A stretch of DNA of 28,988 bases from Candidatus Accumulibacter sp. UBA704. GTDB lineage: Bacteria; Pseudomonadota; Gammaproteobacteria; Burkholderiales; Rhodocyclaceae. The notes under the pieces are model-generated. The model ran no database searches. It had not been told where the DNA came from and saw nothing but the letters and a program-made list of their open reading frames with translations. The stretch covers positions 1-28,988 of the forward strand of contig DBMG01000143.1 in NCBI GenBank assembly GCA_002304785.1, given 5' to 3'. Below are positions 6,408 to 14,136 of this stretch, piece by piece; position 1 is the first letter of the stretch, and the number at the start of each line of letters is the position of its first letter. The position numbers and the translations under genes are program-made.

Positions 6408-8201
6408 TCAGGAACGCTCGGACGGCGGCGCGACTTTGAAGACTTCGGCCAGCGTCGTCAGGCCGGACGCCACTTTCATGGCACCGGAAATACGTAGCGG
6501 CTTCATGCCTTCCCTGTAGGCCAGATCGCGAATCTTTGCGATCTCCGCGTTGTCGGTGATCAGTTGTTTCATGTCCGGCGACAGCATCAGGATTTCGTAA
6601 AGGCCGATACGCCCGCGATAGCCGGTCATGCGGCAGTCGAGGCAGCCAACCGGGTGGTGGAATTGGCTCGGTCGATTGGCCTTCCACGGCGCCACCAGGC
6701 GGTCCCACATCGCGTTATCTTCCGGAGTCGCCGGCCGGATCTCCTTGCACGACGGACAAAGCACGCGCACCAGGCGCTGCGCCATGACACCCAGCACGGT
6801 GGCGCTGATCAGGTACGACGGCAGTCCAAGATCCAGCAAGCGCGTCACAGCTGCCGGCGCGTCGTTGGTATGCAGCGTGGACAACACGAGGTGCCCGGTC
6901 AGCGCGGCCTGGATGGCGATTTCGGCCGTTTCCAGGTCACGGATTTCGCCGACCATGATGATGTCCGGATCCTGCCGCATCAGCGCACGCACGCCTTCGG
7001 CGAAGGTCAGGTCGATAACCGTCTGTACCTGCATCTGATTGAACGACGGCTCGACCATTTCGATCGGGTCTTCGATAGTGCACACGTTGACCGCCGGCGT
7101 GGCCAGTTGCTTCAACGTCGAATAGAGGGTCGTGGTTTTGCCCGACCCGGTCGGGCCGGTCACTAGGATGATGCCGTTCGGACTCTCGGCCATGGACTGC
7201 CAGCGCTTGCGGTCCTCGTCGGAAAAGCCGAGGTCGGTGAAGTTGCGCACCAACACTTCCGGGTCGAAGATGCGCATCACCAGTTTTTCGCCGAAAGCGG
7301 TCGGCAGCGTGGACAGCCGCAGTTCGGCCTCCAGCCCGTCGGCAGTGCGCGTCTTGATACGCCCGTCCTGCGGGCGGCGCTTTTCCACGAGGTCCATGCG
7401 GCCGAGAATCTTGATGCGGCTGACCATCGCCGCCATCACGCTCATCGGGATCTGGTACACCTGATGCAGCACGCCGTCGATGCGGAAGCGTACGATGCCC
7501 AGTTCGCGGCGAGGCTCGATGTGGATGTCGCTGGCGCGCTGGTCGAACGCGTACTGCCACAACCAGTCGACAATATTGACGATGTGTTGGTCGTTGGCAT
7601 CGAACTGACGGTTGCTGCGCCCGAGTTCGACGAGTTGCTCGAAAGAAGACAGCCCGGCACTCTGATTGCCCAACTGCGACGCTTTCTTGACCGAACGCGC
7701 GAGGTTATAAAACTCGACCAGATAGCGTGCGACATCGAGCGGATTGGCAATCACCCGCCGGATGCGTTTCTTGGAAATGAATTCGATTTCCTTTTCCCAG
7801 TCGCGCAGGAACGGCTCTGTGGTAGCGAAGACGATTTCGCTGGCGCTGACCTGCACGGCCAGGATTCCGAAACGCGTGGCGTAGGCGCTGGAAACGACGT
7901 CGGTCACCGAAGTGAAATCGACCTTGAGCGGATCGATGTGAAAGTACTCCAGCCCCACCCGATTGGCAAACCATTCCCCGAGATCCTCCAGGGTCAGAGG
8001 CCGAAACGGCGCCTGCCGGGATTTCCACTTCTGGTCCGCAACGATGCACAGCGGGTGCGCCGTCAGTCTCTTCAAGCGGACCTCGGCAATCAAGGCGTCG
8101 GCTTCGGCCTGTTCGACCATGCCGTCGCTCACCAGCATGCCGAGCACTTCCGGCACGGTCAGCCGGTGTTCGGGTACGACTTTCGGCATCTGCTCGGCCA
8201 T
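6408..8201 (-). CDS. GspE/PulE-family type II secretion / type IV pilus ATPase, orphan
   Basis: A cytoplasmic hexameric ATPase that powers assembly of pilus-like fibres. The 597-residue protein has an N-terminal GspE_N/MshEN-like region (about 10-165), then the ATPase domain. In that domain I see ASDIHIEPRR near 223, Walker A GPTGSGKTTTL (about 349-359), an Asp box CTIEDPIEMVE near 374, Walker B DPDIIMVGEIRDLETA (about 411-426), a His box LSTLHTNDAP, and a four-Cys zinc motif (CPSC about 482-485, CLDC about 520-523). The start is placed at the ATG at 8201; a TTG three codons upstream is less likely. No pilC, pilD or gsp genes are adjacent, so the gene appears single. Which machine it drives cannot be told from here. 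It converges with the Tgl-like gene, with 11 bp between the stops. Confidence 0.92.
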   Translation of the reverse strand: MAEQMPKVVPEHRLTVPEVLGMLVSDGMVEQAEADALIAEVRLKRLTAHPLCIVADQKWKSRQAPFRPLTLEDLGEWFANRVGLEYFHIDPLKVDFTSVTDVVSSAYATRFGILAVQVSASEIVFATTEPFLRDWEKEIEFISKKRIRRVIANPLDVARYLVEFYNLARSVKKASQLGNQSAGLSSFEQLVELGRSNRQFDANDQHIVNIVDWLWQYAFDQRASDIHIEPRRELGIVRFRIDGVLHQVYQIPMSVMAAMVSRIKILGRMDLVEKRRPQDGRIKTRTADGLEAELRLSTLPTAFGEKLVMRIFDPEVLVRNFTDLGFSDEDRKRWQSMAESPNGIILVTGPTGSGKTTTLYSTLKQLATPAVNVCTIEDPIEMVEPSFNQMQVQTVIDLTFAEGVRALMRQDPDIIMVGEIRDLETAEIAIQAALTGHLVLSTLHTNDAPAAVTRLLDLGLPSYLISATVLGVMAQRLVRVLCPSCKEIRPATPEDNAMWDRLVAPWKANRPSQFHHPVGCLDCRMTGYRGRIGLYEILMLSPDMKQLITDNAEIAKIRDLAYREGMKPLRISGAMKVASGLTTLAEVFKVAPPSERS

Positions 8202-8380
8202 GAGAATCAATCCGTGAAAGTTATCCGGGAACTATACCCGACAATTTCCGGTCTGCTCAACGCTGGAATACGTAAAGAAATCCATTATGGATATCCGGGG
8301 GATGACGCCAACCCGAGGGAAAGATTACAATTCATCCTCGCCCCGGACACCTAGCGGTGCCTCCCCCTTCAGGAGTATCG

Positions 8381-8695
8381 ATGAGAACCTTGCTATTTGT
8401 TTTTTCGCTGGCGGCTTGTGCGGCCTTTCCAGCATTCGCGCAACTCGGCCCGGCAGGCGTTCCGGGCGCGCCCGGACTGGCCCCGGAGCCGGCAGCACCG
8501 GCTGTGGCGAAGCAACCGGAAGGCAAGGCGCAATCTCCATCAACGGTGCCGGCCGCCTGCGCCAAGTCGAAGAACATCGAACAGTGCGTGGCTCGTGAGG
8601 AAACCCGCCGAAAAGCGCGGATCGCGTGCAAAGGCAAAGCGAACGAGGAATACAAGCAGTGCGTCAGCGACTACATGAAGCGCCCGAAGAAATAG
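8381..8695 (+). CDS. Small secreted four-cysteine protein of unknown function
   Basis: A 104-residue protein beginning with a clear Sec signal peptide (MRTLLFVFSLAACAAFPAFA, cleavage after AFA-Q). A Pro/Ala/Gly-rich linker (about 22-60) follows, then a basic C-terminal module with four cysteines in the pattern C-x8-C ... C-x10-C, ending in MKRPKK. The spacing suggests two disulfide-bonded helices in the periplasm; this is inference. The ATG at 8381 is fixed by AGGAG 6 nt upstream; an in-frame ATG at 8357 would put charged and proline residues before the signal. The last 32 bp overlap the convergent glycosylase gene. I do not recognise the family. Confidence 0.75.
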   Translation: MRTLLFVFSLAACAAFPAFAQLGPAGVPGAPGLAPEPAAPAVAKQPEGKAQSPSTVPAACAKSKNIEQCVAREETRRKARIACKGKANEEYKQCVSDYMKRPKK

Positions 8696-9188
8696 CCCAC
8701 GCGCCCCACGCCTCGCGCCAGACCGCCGCTTTGCGGGCGAACGCCAGCGTATAGGCCGGGCTGGTCGATGGCAGGACGCGGGTTTCGTAACCCTGCCCGG
8801 AGAACCAGCGTTCGAACCTGCCCGAGGTCTTGCCATTGAAGAAAATGCGCCGCAATTGCGGCGCATTTTCTTTGAGTAGCGCAAAATCATTCACCTCTGC
8901 CGCCTCGATCGCCGCATCGAGTGCTCCGTCGCGCCGGCAGGCGCGATACACGTCCCACACCCCGACACGGTGCCGCAATAGGCAGCGCTGTTTTTCCGCG
9001 TAATCATAGTCCACCAGCGGCTCGCCGAGCACTTCTGCCATCACGCGCCAGAACTGATTTTGCCTATGCGCGTAGTAATGCCGTGCGGCCAGCGAGGCGG
9101 GCGACGGAAAACTCCCGAGAATCAGGGTTTCAACTCTGCGATCCAGAATCGGAGGAAGACCTTCAAGCAGAGACAAGTCTGAATTCAC
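8664..9188 (-). CDS. DNA-deoxyinosine glycosylase (uracil-DNA glycosylase superfamily)
   Basis: A 174-residue base-excision repair enzyme of the UDG superfamily, most like the family 6 hypoxanthine (deoxyinosine) glycosylases that remove deaminated adenine. Motif 1 reads LILGSFPSPAS (about residues 22-32), followed by the signature HYYAHRQNQFWRVM (about 37-50) and VGVWDVYRAC. The second motif is LPSTSPAYT (about 139-147), the substrate-binding loop of Mug/deoxyinosine enzymes. The start is a GTG preceded by GGAAA. The 3' end overlaps the small secreted protein gene by 32 bp on the other strand. Substrate preference is taken from the family, not shown by the sequence. Confidence 0.85.
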   Translation of the reverse strand: MNSDLSLLEGLPPILDRRVETLILGSFPSPASLAARHYYAHRQNQFWRVMAEVLGEPLVDYDYAEKQRCLLRHRVGVWDVYRACRRDGALDAAIEAAEVNDFALLKENAPQLRRIFFNGKTSGRFERWFSGQGYETRVLPSTSPAYTLAFARKAAVWREAWGAWAISSGASCSR

Positions 9189-9303
9189 GGCGTTTCCGGT
9201 TTCGCATCACCCCAAAAATCGCCGCTGGCGCGAAGACGAGCCGAAGACAGTGCTGTGGCACGGCGAGGCGAAGTCCACAAAGCCAGAAGCGATTCTCCAA
9301 CCA

Positions 9304-11211
9304 CTATTTCGACAGCGCCATCATCAGTTCATTGATACGTTTGACGAAGCCGGCCGGATCCTCCAGCGCGCCGCCTTCGGCCAGAGTGGCCTGCTCGAGC
9401 AGCAGGTTGGCCCAATCGTCGAAGCGGGTTTCCTCGTACTTGAGCCGCTGCACGGCCGGGTGCTTCGGGTTGATCTCGAGGATCGGCTTCATCTCCGGCG
9501 CTTTCTGTCCGGCGGCCTTGAGAATGCGCGCCAGGTTGCCGCCCATGTCGTGCTCGTCGGCGACGATGCACGACGGCGAATCGGTCAGGCGGTGCGTGAC
9601 GCGCACGTCCTTGATCTTCTCGCCGAGCGCCGTCTTGATTTTTTCCAGCAACTCCTTGTACTCGTCAGCCGCCTGCTCGGCCTCCTTCTTCTCCGCTTCG
9701 TCCTCCAGCTTGCCGAGGTCGAGGCCACCCTTGGCCACCGATTGGAGCTGCTTGCCGTCGAATTCGGTCAGGTAGCCGGTGACCCACTCGTCCACTCGCT
9801 CGGAGAGCAGCAGCACTTCGATACCCTTTTTCCTGAAGATCTCGAGGTGCGGGCTGTTCTTGGCGGCGGTGAAGGTCTCGGCGGTAACGAAATAGATCCT
9901 CTCCTGGCCTTCCTTCATGCGCGACACGTAGTCGGCCAGAGATACCGTTTCATCCGGCGTATCGGTATGCGTCGAGGCGAAGCGCAGCAGCTTGGCGATG
10001 CGTTCCTTGTTGGCGAAATCCTCGCCGACGCCTTCCTTCAGCACGCGACCGAACTCGGTCCAGAACTTGGCGTACTTCTCCTTCTCGGCGGCGTCCTCGC
10101 TGTCGGCCAGGCCTTCGAGCATCGACAGCACCTTCTTCACGCAACCACCGCGGATCGTCTCAATATCCTTCGATTCCTGCAGGATCTCGCGCGAAACGTT
10201 GAGCGGCAGGTCATTGGAATCGACCACCCCGCGCACGAAGCGCATGTACAGCGGCATCAGCTGTTCGGCATCGTCCATGATGAACACGCGGCGCACGTAG
10301 AGCTTGATCCCGTGCCGGGCATTACGGTCCCACAGGTCGAACGGCGCGCGCTGCGGGATATACAGCAGCTGCGTGTATTCCTGCTTGCCCTCGACCTTGG
10401 CGTGAACGTAGGCCAGGGGATCCTCGAAGTCGTGCGCCACGTGTTTGTAGAACTCCTTGTACTGCTCTTCGGTGATTTCCGGCTTGGGGCGAGCCCACAG
10501 GGCGGATGCCTGGTTGATCGTCTCATCCTCGTCGGTGACGACCTGCTCCTTCTTTTCCTCATCCCACTTTTCCTTCTTCATCAGGATCGGCAGGGTGATG
10601 TGGTCCGAGTACTTGCGCACCACTTGGCGCAGTTTCCAACTCGACAGGAACTCGTCTTCGCCCTCACGCAAATGCAGGATAACGTCGGTACCGCGCCCGG
10701 CCTTTTCGACCATCTCCACCGAAAACTCGCCCTCGCCCGCCGACTCCCATTGCACGGCCTGGCCTGCTTCGACTCCGGCACGGCGCGAGATCACCGTCAC
10801 CTTGTCGGCGACGATGTACGACGAATAGAACCCGACCCCGAACTGGCCGATTAGGTGTGCGTCCTTGGCCTGGTCGCCCGTCAGCGCCGAGAAGAATTCG
10901 CGGGTGCCGGACTTGGCGATGGTGCCCAGATGCTCGACAGCCTCGTCGCGCGTCAGCCCGATCCCGTTGTCGGAAATGGTGATCGTGCGCGCTTCCTTGT
11001 CGAAGGACAGGCGAATCTTCAGTTCGGAATCGTCGCCATACAGCGCGGAATTGTTCAGCGCCTCGAAGCGCAGCTTGTCGCAGGCGTCTGAAGCGTTGGA
11101 GATCAGCTCGCGCAGAAAGATCTCCTTGTTGCTGTACAGCGAGTGGATCATCAGGTTGAGCAGTTGCTTGACTTCGGCCTGAAAGCCCAGGGTTTCCTTG
11201 TTGGCGCCCAT
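9304..11211 (-). CDS. htpG: Molecular chaperone HtpG (Hsp90)
   Basis: A cytoplasmic ATP-dependent Hsp90 chaperone, 635 aa, the normal bacterial length. The N-terminal GHKL ATPase motifs are intact: ELISNASDACDKLR (about 27-40), DNGIGLTRDEAVEHLGTIAKSGT (about 80-102; quoted in part) and GQFGVGFYSSYIV (about 120-132). The middle domain carries the catalytic-loop region LPLNVSREILQES (about 330-342). A charged linker-like stretch rich in Lys/Glu lies at about 495-520. The ATG at 11211 starts the standard sequence ETLGFQAEVKQLLNLMIHSLYS. A sigma-32-like promoter lies about 90 bp upstream, so the gene is probably heat-inducible independently of glpR. Confidence 0.97.
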   Translation of the reverse strand: MGANKETLGFQAEVKQLLNLMIHSLYSNKEIFLRELISNASDACDKLRFEALNNSALYGDDSELKIRLSFDKEARTITISDNGIGLTRDEAVEHLGTIAKSGTREFFSALTGDQAKDAHLIGQFGVGFYSSYIVADKVTVISRRAGVEAGQAVQWESAGEGEFSVEMVEKAGRGTDVILHLREGEDEFLSSWKLRQVVRKYSDHITLPILMKKEKWDEEKKEQVVTDEDETINQASALWARPKPEITEEQYKEFYKHVAHDFEDPLAYVHAKVEGKQEYTQLLYIPQRAPFDLWDRNARHGIKLYVRRVFIMDDAEQLMPLYMRFVRGVVDSNDLPLNVSREILQESKDIETIRGGCVKKVLSMLEGLADSEDAAEKEKYAKFWTEFGRVLKEGVGEDFANKERIAKLLRFASTHTDTPDETVSLADYVSRMKEGQERIYFVTAETFTAAKNSPHLEIFRKKGIEVLLLSERVDEWVTGYLTEFDGKQLQSVAKGGLDLGKLEDEAEKKEAEQAADEYKELLEKIKTALGEKIKDVRVTHRLTDSPSCIVADEHDMGGNLARILKAAGQKAPEMKPILEINPKHPAVQRLKYEETRFDDWANLLLEQATLAEGGALEDPAGFVKRINELMMALSK

Positions 11212-11300
11212 TGAATAACTCCGTATGACGAGGATTGTGTTGAATTGACAGACGAGACGTGCTCACTCCGAACGCGTGCGACGCCGGATGGTGCGCGCTA

Positions 11301-11327
11301 CTTGGGGGCAACACGACGGTTTTCAAG
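11301..11327 (-). promoter_or_regulatory. RpoH (sigma-32) heat-shock promoter of htpG
   Basis: On the minus strand CTTGAA (11327-11322), a 13-14 bp spacer and CCCCCAAG (11308-11301) match the sigma-32 consensus CTTGAA-N13-15-CCCCAT. The expected start of transcription lies about 80 nt before the htpG ATG. The known dependence of htpG on RpoH in proteobacteria supports the call. Confidence 0.75.
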
Positions 11328-11345
11328 CCCCGAAACGCGGGGGCT
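11326..11345 (-). terminator. Weak terminator-like hairpin after glpR
   Basis: AGCCCC/GGGGCT stem with an 8-nt loop, 26 bp beyond the glpR stop, followed only by TTGAAAACC on the minus strand. It touches the sigma-32 -35 element. Its terminator strength is doubtful. Confidence 0.3.
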
Positions 11346-11370
11346 GTTCCGCCGCCGAGAGCGGGTTTCG

Positions 11371-12174
11371 CTACTGCGGAAAGGCTTCTTCGGCCGAATC
11401 CGAGACGTGCACTTCGATGTTGGCCTTGCCCAGTTCAGCCAGGATTTTCTCCGGCGGCTGGCGATCCGTGAACAGCACATCGATCTCGGAAATATGACAA
11501 AGACGAACCATCGGATTGCATCCGAACTTCGTGTGGTCGGTCACCAGGATGATCTGCCGGGCGTTCTCGATGATGGCCTGCGCGACGCGGACTTCGCGGT
11601 AATCGAAATCCAGCAGCGTACCATCGGCGTCGATCCCTGAAATACCGATGATTCCGTAGTCCACCTTGAACTGCCGGACAAAGTCGATGGTCGATTCGCC
11701 GATCACTCCGCGGTCCGTGCGCACAACGCCTCCGGCAACGATGACCTCGAAATTTGGGTTATCGCACAACAGGGAGGCGACGTTCAGGTTGTTGGTGATC
11801 ACCCGCAGGTTCTTGTGATCGCGCAACGCCTTGGCCACTTCCTCGGTAGTCGTCCCAATGTTGATGAACAGCGAGGCGTTGTCGGGGATATAGTCGGCGA
11901 CCATGCGGGCGATACGGATCTTTGCTTCGTGATTGAGAATCTGCCGGGTCGGATAATCGACGTTCTCCACGCTCGACGCCAGACCGGCTCCGCCGTGGTA
12001 GCGGCGTAACAGCCCCTTGTCGCACAACTCGTTGATGTCGCGGCGGATGGTCTGCGCCGTCACCTTGAAAGCCTTGCTCAACTCGTCGGTCGACAGAAAA
12101 CCGTTCTGCTTGGCCATTTCGATGATGTCGAGATGACGCTGACTGAGGTTCAGTTGCGAAAGCCGCGTTTTCAT
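11371..12174 (-). CDS. glpR: DeoR-family repressor of glycerol 3-phosphate genes
   Basis: A 267-residue DeoR-type regulator. The N-terminal helix-turn-helix is LSTDELSKAFKVTAQTIRRD (about residues 26-45), followed by the DeoR signature LCDKGLLRRYHGGA. The C-terminal sugar-phosphate sensor (DeoRC) has NIGTTTEEVAKAL (about 106-118), VAGGVVR (about 147) and GIIGISGID, the usual effector-binding elements. The start at 12174 follows a GGGGAG site; a GTG two codons earlier is less likely. It is divergent from glpD-glpK, and GlpR-type operators lie in between, so it should repress glpD-glpK with glycerol 3-phosphate as inducer, as in E. coli and Pseudomonas. Confidence 0.9.
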   Translation of the reverse strand: MKTRLSQLNLSQRHLDIIEMAKQNGFLSTDELSKAFKVTAQTIRRDINELCDKGLLRRYHGGAGLASSVENVDYPTRQILNHEAKIRIARMVADYIPDNASLFINIGTTTEEVAKALRDHKNLRVITNNLNVASLLCDNPNFEVIVAGGVVRTDRGVIGESTIDFVRQFKVDYGIIGISGIDADGTLLDFDYREVRVAQAIIENARQIILVTDHTKFGCNPMVRLCHISEIDVLFTDRQPPEKILAELGKANIEVHVSDSAEEAFPQ

Positions 12175-12325
12175 TCCCACTCCCCTAGTTCAAGCCTGGA
12201 CTGCTCTTTGGTCACCGCCGGCACACCGCCACGACCATATTCAATTTTTTGGAAAGCCGCATCAATACGCGTTGATTCTAACCGACGATCCCATTGGAAG
12301 CATCCAGAGGAACATCGAAAAGCCA

Positions 12326-12352
12326 TTGACAAAGGCAAGAACACGTCATAAT
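12326..12352 (+). promoter_or_regulatory. Candidate glpD-glpK promoter
   Basis: TTGACA (12326-12331), a 15 bp spacer and CATAAT (12347-12352). The short spacer suggests a weak or activator-assisted promoter. The -10 overlaps the first GlpR-like operator. Confidence 0.45.
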
Positions 12353-12388
12353 GTTCGTTTCCGAATATTTTACGTTCGTTTGAACAAC
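12350..12388. promoter_or_regulatory. Two GlpR-like operators upstream of glpD
   Basis: Site 1 is AATGTTCG-TTTC-CGAATATT (12350-12369), a palindrome with one mismatch that resembles the E. coli GlpR operator core (TTCG-n4-CGAA). Site 2 is the GTTCGTTTGAAC segment (12374-12385), with arms GTTC/GAAC. A further half-site GCGAACAAT is at about 12422-12430. All lie in the 324 bp glpR-glpD spacer, over or just after the -10. The 12175-12325 part of that spacer shows nothing else I can name. Confidence 0.65.
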
Positions 12389-12498
12389 AACATCAACTGA
12401 CATTTTCCTTACAGAACGCTAGCGAACAATAAACCTCGCCCTATTTCGCCAAGTTCTGCCCCCTTCTCCCTGAATCAGTCTGCACCCACTTTCCAACT

Positions 12499-14124
12499 AT
12501 GAAACTCCGAACCAGCAACATCGAAAAACTCGGCCAGGGCATCTATGACGCGCTCGTCATCGGCGGCGGCATCAACGGCGCAGTCTCGGCCGCAGCGCTC
12601 TCCGGCAAGGGCGCTCGCGTAGCGCTGATCGACCAGCGCGATTTCGCCGGATTCACCAGCCAGCAGTCGAGTAACCTGGCCTGGGGCGGCATCAAATACC
12701 TGGAAAGCAACGATTTCGGCCTGGTCTGGGGACTGTGCAAGAGCCGCAATCATTTGATGGAAAACTACCCGTCGCGCGTCAAGGAGATCCGCTTCTACTC
12801 GACGATCGAAAAAGGCTTCCGCTTCCATCCGCGCTTCATCTGGCTCGGCACCTGGCTGTACTGGTTCTTCGGGCGCGGGTTTACCAAAACGCCGCGCTGG
12901 CTGCCCAAACGCACCATCAATAGCGAAGAACCCGTCATCCGGACGGACAATTTCTACGGCGGATTCGAGTATTCCGACGCCTATCTTCACGATAACGACG
13001 CACGCTTCGTCTTTCAGTTCATCCGCTCGGCGATGGATCGCGGCTGCATTGCGGCAAACTACGTCGAATCGCTGGGCGCGCGCCGTGAAGACGGCCTGTG
13101 GATCACCCGGGCGCGCGACGGCATGACCGGCCAAGAGTTTGAAATCCACTCACGGGTTTTGATCAACGCCGCCGGCCCGTTCGTGGACGCGCACAACCGC
13201 AAGACTGGCGAGACGACGGCGCACCGCCACGTCTTCTCCAAGGGTATCCACCTGATCGTTCCGCAGATCACGAAGAACCATCGCGTGCTGACCTTCTTCG
13301 CCGACGATGGCCGCTTGTTCTTCGTCATCCCGATGGGCGTGCGCACCTGTGTCGGAACAACCGATACCCGTACCGAGTCGCCATTCAGCGAAGTGACCGA
13401 GGAAGACCGCCAGTTCGTGCTCGAGAACATCAACAAGCGCCTCAATCTGAAGAAACCGCTAACGCGCGACGACATCATCGCTGAACGCTGCGGCGTCCGG
13501 CCGCTGGTCGTCAGCACCGGCAATGGCAGCGGAAACGAACGTGACTGGCTGCAAATGTCCCGCAAGCACGAGATCGACGTCAGCCGTGACACGGCCCACA
13601 TCAGCATCTTCGGCGGCAAGTTGACCGATTGCGTCAACGTCGGCGACGAGGTCGCGGGTTATGTATCGGCAATGGGAGTGCGCCTCGACGACCCGGATTA
13701 CAAATGGTACGGTGAGCCGCATCCTTCGGTGCGCGAGGAATACCTGCAGCAGGCGAAGCTGATGAACCTCGACGGCTACACCTCGCCCGATGCGATCGAA
13801 CAGCTCAGCCAGCGCCTGTGGCGCCGCTATGACCGGCAAGCCCTGGAACTGCTCGCCGACATCCGCGAGGACCCGCGCCAGGCGGAAATCCTGATCAAGG
13901 GAACCGACTACATCCGTTGTGAAATCCGTTTGGCCAAGCAGCAGGAAATGATCACCAAGCTGGAAGACTTCCTGCGCCGGCGCTCGAAGATTGCGCTCGT
14001 CGTCCGGAAGGAGGATATTCGCCGGGCGGAGGGCTTGATGGAGGCGTGCGAAATCCTGTTCGAGGAACAGGCCAAGGCCAAGTTCGACGAGTATTTCGAG
14101 GAATGCGACGCCCCACAGAAATGA
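12499..14124 (+). CDS. glpD: Glycerol-3-phosphate dehydrogenase, FAD-dependent (aerobic type)
   Basis: A membrane-associated flavoenzyme that oxidises sn-glycerol 3-phosphate to dihydroxyacetone phosphate and passes electrons to quinone. It is 541 aa, within the family range. The FAD dinucleotide fold is VIGGGINGAVSAAALSGKGA (about residues 20-39), followed by the DAO-family elements DQRDFAGFTSQQSSNLAWGG (about 46-65). INAAGPFVDAHNRKTG (about 218) and the phosphate-binding region IFGGKLTD (about 369) also match. The C-terminal cap domain runs from about 400. It is the first gene of glpD-glpK, 12 bp before glpK. No good Shine-Dalgarno precedes the ATG (tttccaactATG), which may limit translation. 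GlpK next door and the GlpR operators support the function. Confidence 0.9.
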   Translation: MKLRTSNIEKLGQGIYDALVIGGGINGAVSAAALSGKGARVALIDQRDFAGFTSQQSSNLAWGGIKYLESNDFGLVWGLCKSRNHLMENYPSRVKEIRFYSTIEKGFRFHPRFIWLGTWLYWFFGRGFTKTPRWLPKRTINSEEPVIRTDNFYGGFEYSDAYLHDNDARFVFQFIRSAMDRGCIAANYVESLGARREDGLWITRARDGMTGQEFEIHSRVLINAAGPFVDAHNRKTGETTAHRHVFSKGIHLIVPQITKNHRVLTFFADDGRLFFVIPMGVRTCVGTTDTRTESPFSEVTEEDRQFVLENINKRLNLKKPLTRDDIIAERCGVRPLVVSTGNGSGNERDWLQMSRKHEIDVSRDTAHISIFGGKLTDCVNVGDEVAGYVSAMGVRLDDPDYKWYGEPHPSVREEYLQQAKLMNLDGYTSPDAIEQLSQRLWRRYDRQALELLADIREDPRQAEILIKGTDYIRCEIRLAKQQEMITKLEDFLRRRSKIALVVRKEDIRRAEGLMEACEILFEEQAKAKFDEYFEECDAPQK

Positions 14125-14136
14125 GGACGGAGTGAA

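Noticed and set aside
12175..12498. Possible small RNA or riboswitch before glpD
   Set aside because: Only the promoter and GlpR-like operators are visible; no conserved riboswitch core or terminator-like hairpin was found.
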